Shown: positions 6,137 through 8,139 of the stretch, one piece after another | Position numbering within the stretch: position 1 is the first letter of the stretch | How the letters are laid out: each line of letters starts with the position of its first letter | NCBI GenBank assembly: GCA_903879775.1 | Contig: CAIRMY010000024.1 | Location: 1 to 8,139 of the forward strand | Length of the DNA stretch: 8,139 nt | From: an uncultured Bacteroidota bacterium | GTDB lineage: Bacteria > Bacteroidota > Bacteroidia > NS11-12g > UBA955 | Reading direction: 5' to 3' | Notes under the pieces: generated by a model | The model's database searches: none | Told to the model about the DNA's origin: nothing | Seen by the model: the letters and a program-made list of their open reading frames with translations, nothing else | Program-made: the position numbers and the translations under genes

Positions 6137-7297
6137 ATGCTCAAAAATAGATTAAAACTCATCATTGTTATTTTTTTTACAATTTCATACATGCTTTGTG
6201 CCCTTTTATGGTGGACCATTGCCCTTACAAAACTGCAAACAAATGAATTCACAAAAGATGTTGAAATTGCAAAACTAAAAAAATCTTTAGTCGTTAATAA
6301 AGTAATTTTTAGTGCAAAAAGAACTGAATTAATTTCAAATGTAAAAGTACTCTTGTTAATTGAAAATCAATTATTTAACATCGATACGAATTTATTAAAT
6401 AAAGAAATTTTAGGTGAAAGAAGTAATTTTCTGTTTTTTTACAGTTATAGTAGGCAACATAAGTGTTTAGAACTTCGTCTAAAAGAAAAAGATGACATTC
6501 ATCTGAAACTTCTAACAAAATTAGAGAGCAAGAAAAAAGCTTGGATATTGGAAGGTTTAACGATGGGAATCATCACAATTATTATTGGAATTGCAATGTT
6601 TGTGTATCTAGATAGGGTTGTGCGTTTGAATCAACAACAGAATAACTTTTTGTTGGCAGTTACGCATGAACTAAAAACACCCATTGCTGCATCCAATTTA
6701 GCGCTCCAAACTGCAATTAAAAGGCCAGATCCGCTCATTGTTTCTAAAATGATTTCAATGGCACAATCGAATATATCGAGACTATCTCAAATGGTTGAAC
6801 AAATACTTATGGCCACTCGTTTCGAGAACAAATTTACTGACCCTCAAAAAGTATCCATAAACTTAAACGAATTCACAAACAAAACCCTCAAATCTATAGA
6901 ATTATCAGATGTAGATTTTCAAAGAATTGAGATCAACATCGATACATCTATTCAGATGAATGCCGATGAGCAAATGATCAGTACAGTGATTGTGAATTTA
7001 GTCAACAATGCCATTAAATATTCCGATGGCGAAGGAGATATAAAGATTCAAGCATTTAAAAATGGCAATAATTTGACAATTGAATTTTCAGACAACGGAA
7101 TAGGAATTCCAGACAACGAAAAGAAAAATGTTTTTCAAAAATTCTACAGAGTTGGTGAAGAAAAAACAAGAACAAAACCAGGCTCTGGATTAGGGCTTTT
7201 CTTGGTGAAACGGATAACTGAAATTCATGGCGGAAAAGTAGCAATTGAAAACAATACGCCAAAAGGCACAAAATTTACACTTACTTTTCAAGCATAA
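6137..7297 (+). CDS. Membrane sensor histidine kinase
   Basis: This 386-residue inner-membrane kinase should autophosphorylate on His177 and pass the phosphate to the regulator encoded 14 bases downstream. A membrane segment at about 7-30 and a second at about 138-158 enclose roughly 107 residues outside the cytoplasm; these are lysine-rich, probably helical, and match no sensor domain I recognise. There is no HAMP domain: the second membrane helix runs through a short linker (RVVRLNQQQNN) into the H-box AVTHELKTPIAAS. The catalytic domain is complete: N-box NLVNNAIKYS (287-296), G1 DNGIGIP (319-325), F-box FQKFYRV (333-339) and G2 GSGLGLFLV (349-357). The ATG at 6137 was preferred to a GTG at 6062 in the same frame, because the longer form would overlap the oxidase gene and both promoters and put 25 polar residues before the first membrane helix. 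Confidence 0.95.
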   Translation: MLKNRLKLIIVIFFTISYMLCALLWWTIALTKLQTNEFTKDVEIAKLKKSLVVNKVIFSAKRTELISNVKVLLLIENQLFNIDTNLLNKEILGERSNFLFFYSYSRQHKCLELRLKEKDDIHLKLLTKLESKKKAWILEGLTMGIITIIIGIAMFVYLDRVVRLNQQQNNFLLAVTHELKTPIAASNLALQTAIKRPDPLIVSKMISMAQSNISRLSQMVEQILMATRFENKFTDPQKVSINLNEFTNKTLKSIELSDVDFQRIEINIDTSIQMNADEQMISTVIVNLVNNAIKYSDGEGDIKIQAFKNGNNLTIEFSDNGIGIPDNEKKNVFQKFYRVGEEKTRTKPGSGLGLFLVKRITEIHGGKVAIENNTPKGTKFTLTFQA

Positions 7298-7311
7298 GAT
7301 AGCACATTTGA

Positions 7312-8013
7312 ATGAAGACATACAGGATATTGCTCGTAGAAGACGAAATTGATTTGGCGGAACTAATTCGCATTAATTTAGAAATTGAAGGCTATAAAGT
7401 ATCAATAGCACCTCATGGTGCAATCGCAATTCAAAAACTCAAATCAGAGAGTTTTGATTTGGTTATTATGGATATAATGATGCCAAGCATGGATGGCATT
7501 ACAGCAACGCAACATATCCGTTTATCGAATATCGATATACCAATCATGATTTTATCGGCAAGTAGTAGCAGCAGAGATAGAATTAATGGATTGCGCTCTG
7601 GAGCCGATGATTATATGAGCAAACCTTTTGAATTAGAAGAGTTATTGCTTCGTGTCCAAAAATTAATTCGTAGAACTCAACAGCATTTACCTCGCCTTAC
7701 ATTGACCGAATATACTTTTGGAGGAAATTATATTGACTTCAATTCGTTTAAAGCCATAGGTAAAAATGGAGAATTTAAACTCACCAAAAAAGAGACTCAG
7801 TTGCTAAAATTGTTAATTGAAAAGAAAAATCAAGTCGTTACCCGAGAAGAAATTCTTAAAACAGTTTGGGGATATACGGTTTTTCCAAGTACAAGAACCA
7901 TTGACAACTTTATCTTAGCATTTCGTAAATATTTCGAAGACGACGCTAAAAACCCCTTCTACTTTTTGTCGTTAAGAGGTGTTGGTTATAAATACACGGA
8001 AACTGGCAATTAA
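7312..8013 (+). CDS. OmpR/PhoB-family response regulator
   Basis: This 233-residue DNA-binding regulator is the partner of the histidine kinase just upstream. The receiver domain (about 4-120) has the acidic pair E10/D11, the phosphoacceptor D54 in VIMDIMMP, S82 at the switch position, and K104 in SKPFE, so it should be competent for phosphorylation. The winged-helix domain (about 130-230) shows FKLTKKETQLLKLL, VVTREEILKTVWG, the recognition region TRTIDNFILAFRKYF and the wing LRGVGYKY. Co-transcription with the kinase is expected from the 14-base gap. Targets are unknown; the nearest candidate is the divergent FAD oxidase promoter region at 6087-6136. The 3' end faces a convergent gene 12 bases away. 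Confidence 0.96.
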   Translation: MKTYRILLVEDEIDLAELIRINLEIEGYKVSIAPHGAIAIQKLKSESFDLVIMDIMMPSMDGITATQHIRLSNIDIPIMILSASSSSRDRINGLRSGADDYMSKPFELEELLLRVQKLIRRTQQHLPRLTLTEYTFGGNYIDFNSFKAIGKNGEFKLTKKETQLLKLLIEKKNQVVTREEILKTVWGYTVFPSTRTIDNFILAFRKYFEDDAKNPFYFLSLRGVGYKYTETGN

Positions 8014-8025
8014 AACAACTTTAAT

Positions 8026-8139
8026 TTACAATTTGCTTGCAATTGAATTTGCCGCAAACCACGCAGTTGTCCAAGCTGCTTGAAATTTGAATCCTCCTGT
8101 TACTCCGTCAATATTTAACATCTCGCCAGCTACATAAAT
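8026..8139 (-). CDS. C-terminus of HI0933/BaiN-like FAD-dependent oxidoreductase (5' part outside window)
   Basis: On the minus strand an open frame enters from the right edge and ends at the TAA at 8028-8026, giving 37 residues. It reads YVAGEMLNIDGVTGGFKFQAAWTTAWFA in outline. AGExLxxDGVTGG followed by FQAAWTT is the C-terminal FAD-binding signature of the HI0933/YhiN/BaiN flavoprotein family. The active site and the rest of the protein are outside the window, so the substrate cannot be judged. The gene converges on the response regulator. Confidence 0.85.
   Translation of the reverse strand: MYVAGEMLNIDGVTGGFKFQAAWTTAWFAANSIASKL

Noticed and set aside
7056..7271. Minus-strand open frame of 71 residues, Phe/Leu rich
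   Set aside because: It is antisense to the kinase ATPase domain; the hydrophobic composition simply reflects the complement of Lys/Glu-rich codons.
7303..7310. CACATTTG as a promoter for the response regulator
   Set aside because: It is one base before the start codon, leaving no room for a leader, and the gene sits 14 bases after the kinase, so co-transcription is the simpler reading.
8014..8045. Possible terminator between the convergent regulator and flavoprotein genes (TTGC-TT-GCAA at 8033-8042)
   Set aside because: The stem is only four base pairs with no T-run, and it lies inside the flavoprotein coding end.

Overview
The window is AT-rich chromosomal DNA from a member of the Bacteroidota. 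Three things point there. The partial gene at the left edge ends in a type IX secretion (T9SS) sorting signal (YPNPAQNT). The start codons have no Shine-Dalgarno sequence but sit just downstream of boxes matching the Bacteroidota -7 promoter element TAnnTTTG. The protein families (long-form PurC, PhoH, the divergent SAM-HAT protein, the HAMP-less kinase) read like Bacteroidota versions. Genus or family cannot be resolved.

Layout. Positions 1-3585 hold a leftward gene train: phoH, then purC 4 bases later, then 16 bases later a large secreted protein with a signal peptide, six NHL propeller blades, two PKD-like domains and a T9SS tail that runs off the left edge. Positions 3613-4703 hold a rightward pair overlapping at ATGA: a SAM hydroxide adenosyltransferase-family protein that has lost the usual catalytic residues, and a small ABM-domain protein. 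The second gene overlaps tail-to-tail by 21 bases with a leftward FAD-linked oxidase of the GlcD/D-lactate dehydrogenase type (4683-6086). Divergent from that, 6137-8013 encodes a two-component system, histidine kinase then OmpR-type regulator. At 8026-8139 the last 37 residues of a leftward HI0933/BaiN-type flavoprotein enter the window.

The genes are functionally mixed: purine synthesis (purC), an RNA-associated ATPase (phoH), redox enzymes, signalling and cell-surface export. Apart from the kinase-regulator pair, the operon partners have no evident shared pathway. There is no mobile element, CRISPR array, tRNA or rRNA, and no stretch over 300 bases without a gene. I see no convincing new defence or mobile system. 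The most interesting items are the SAM-HAT protein with missing catalytic residues, the mirror-image promoter boxes between it and phoH, and the large exported protein apparently read through from purC.
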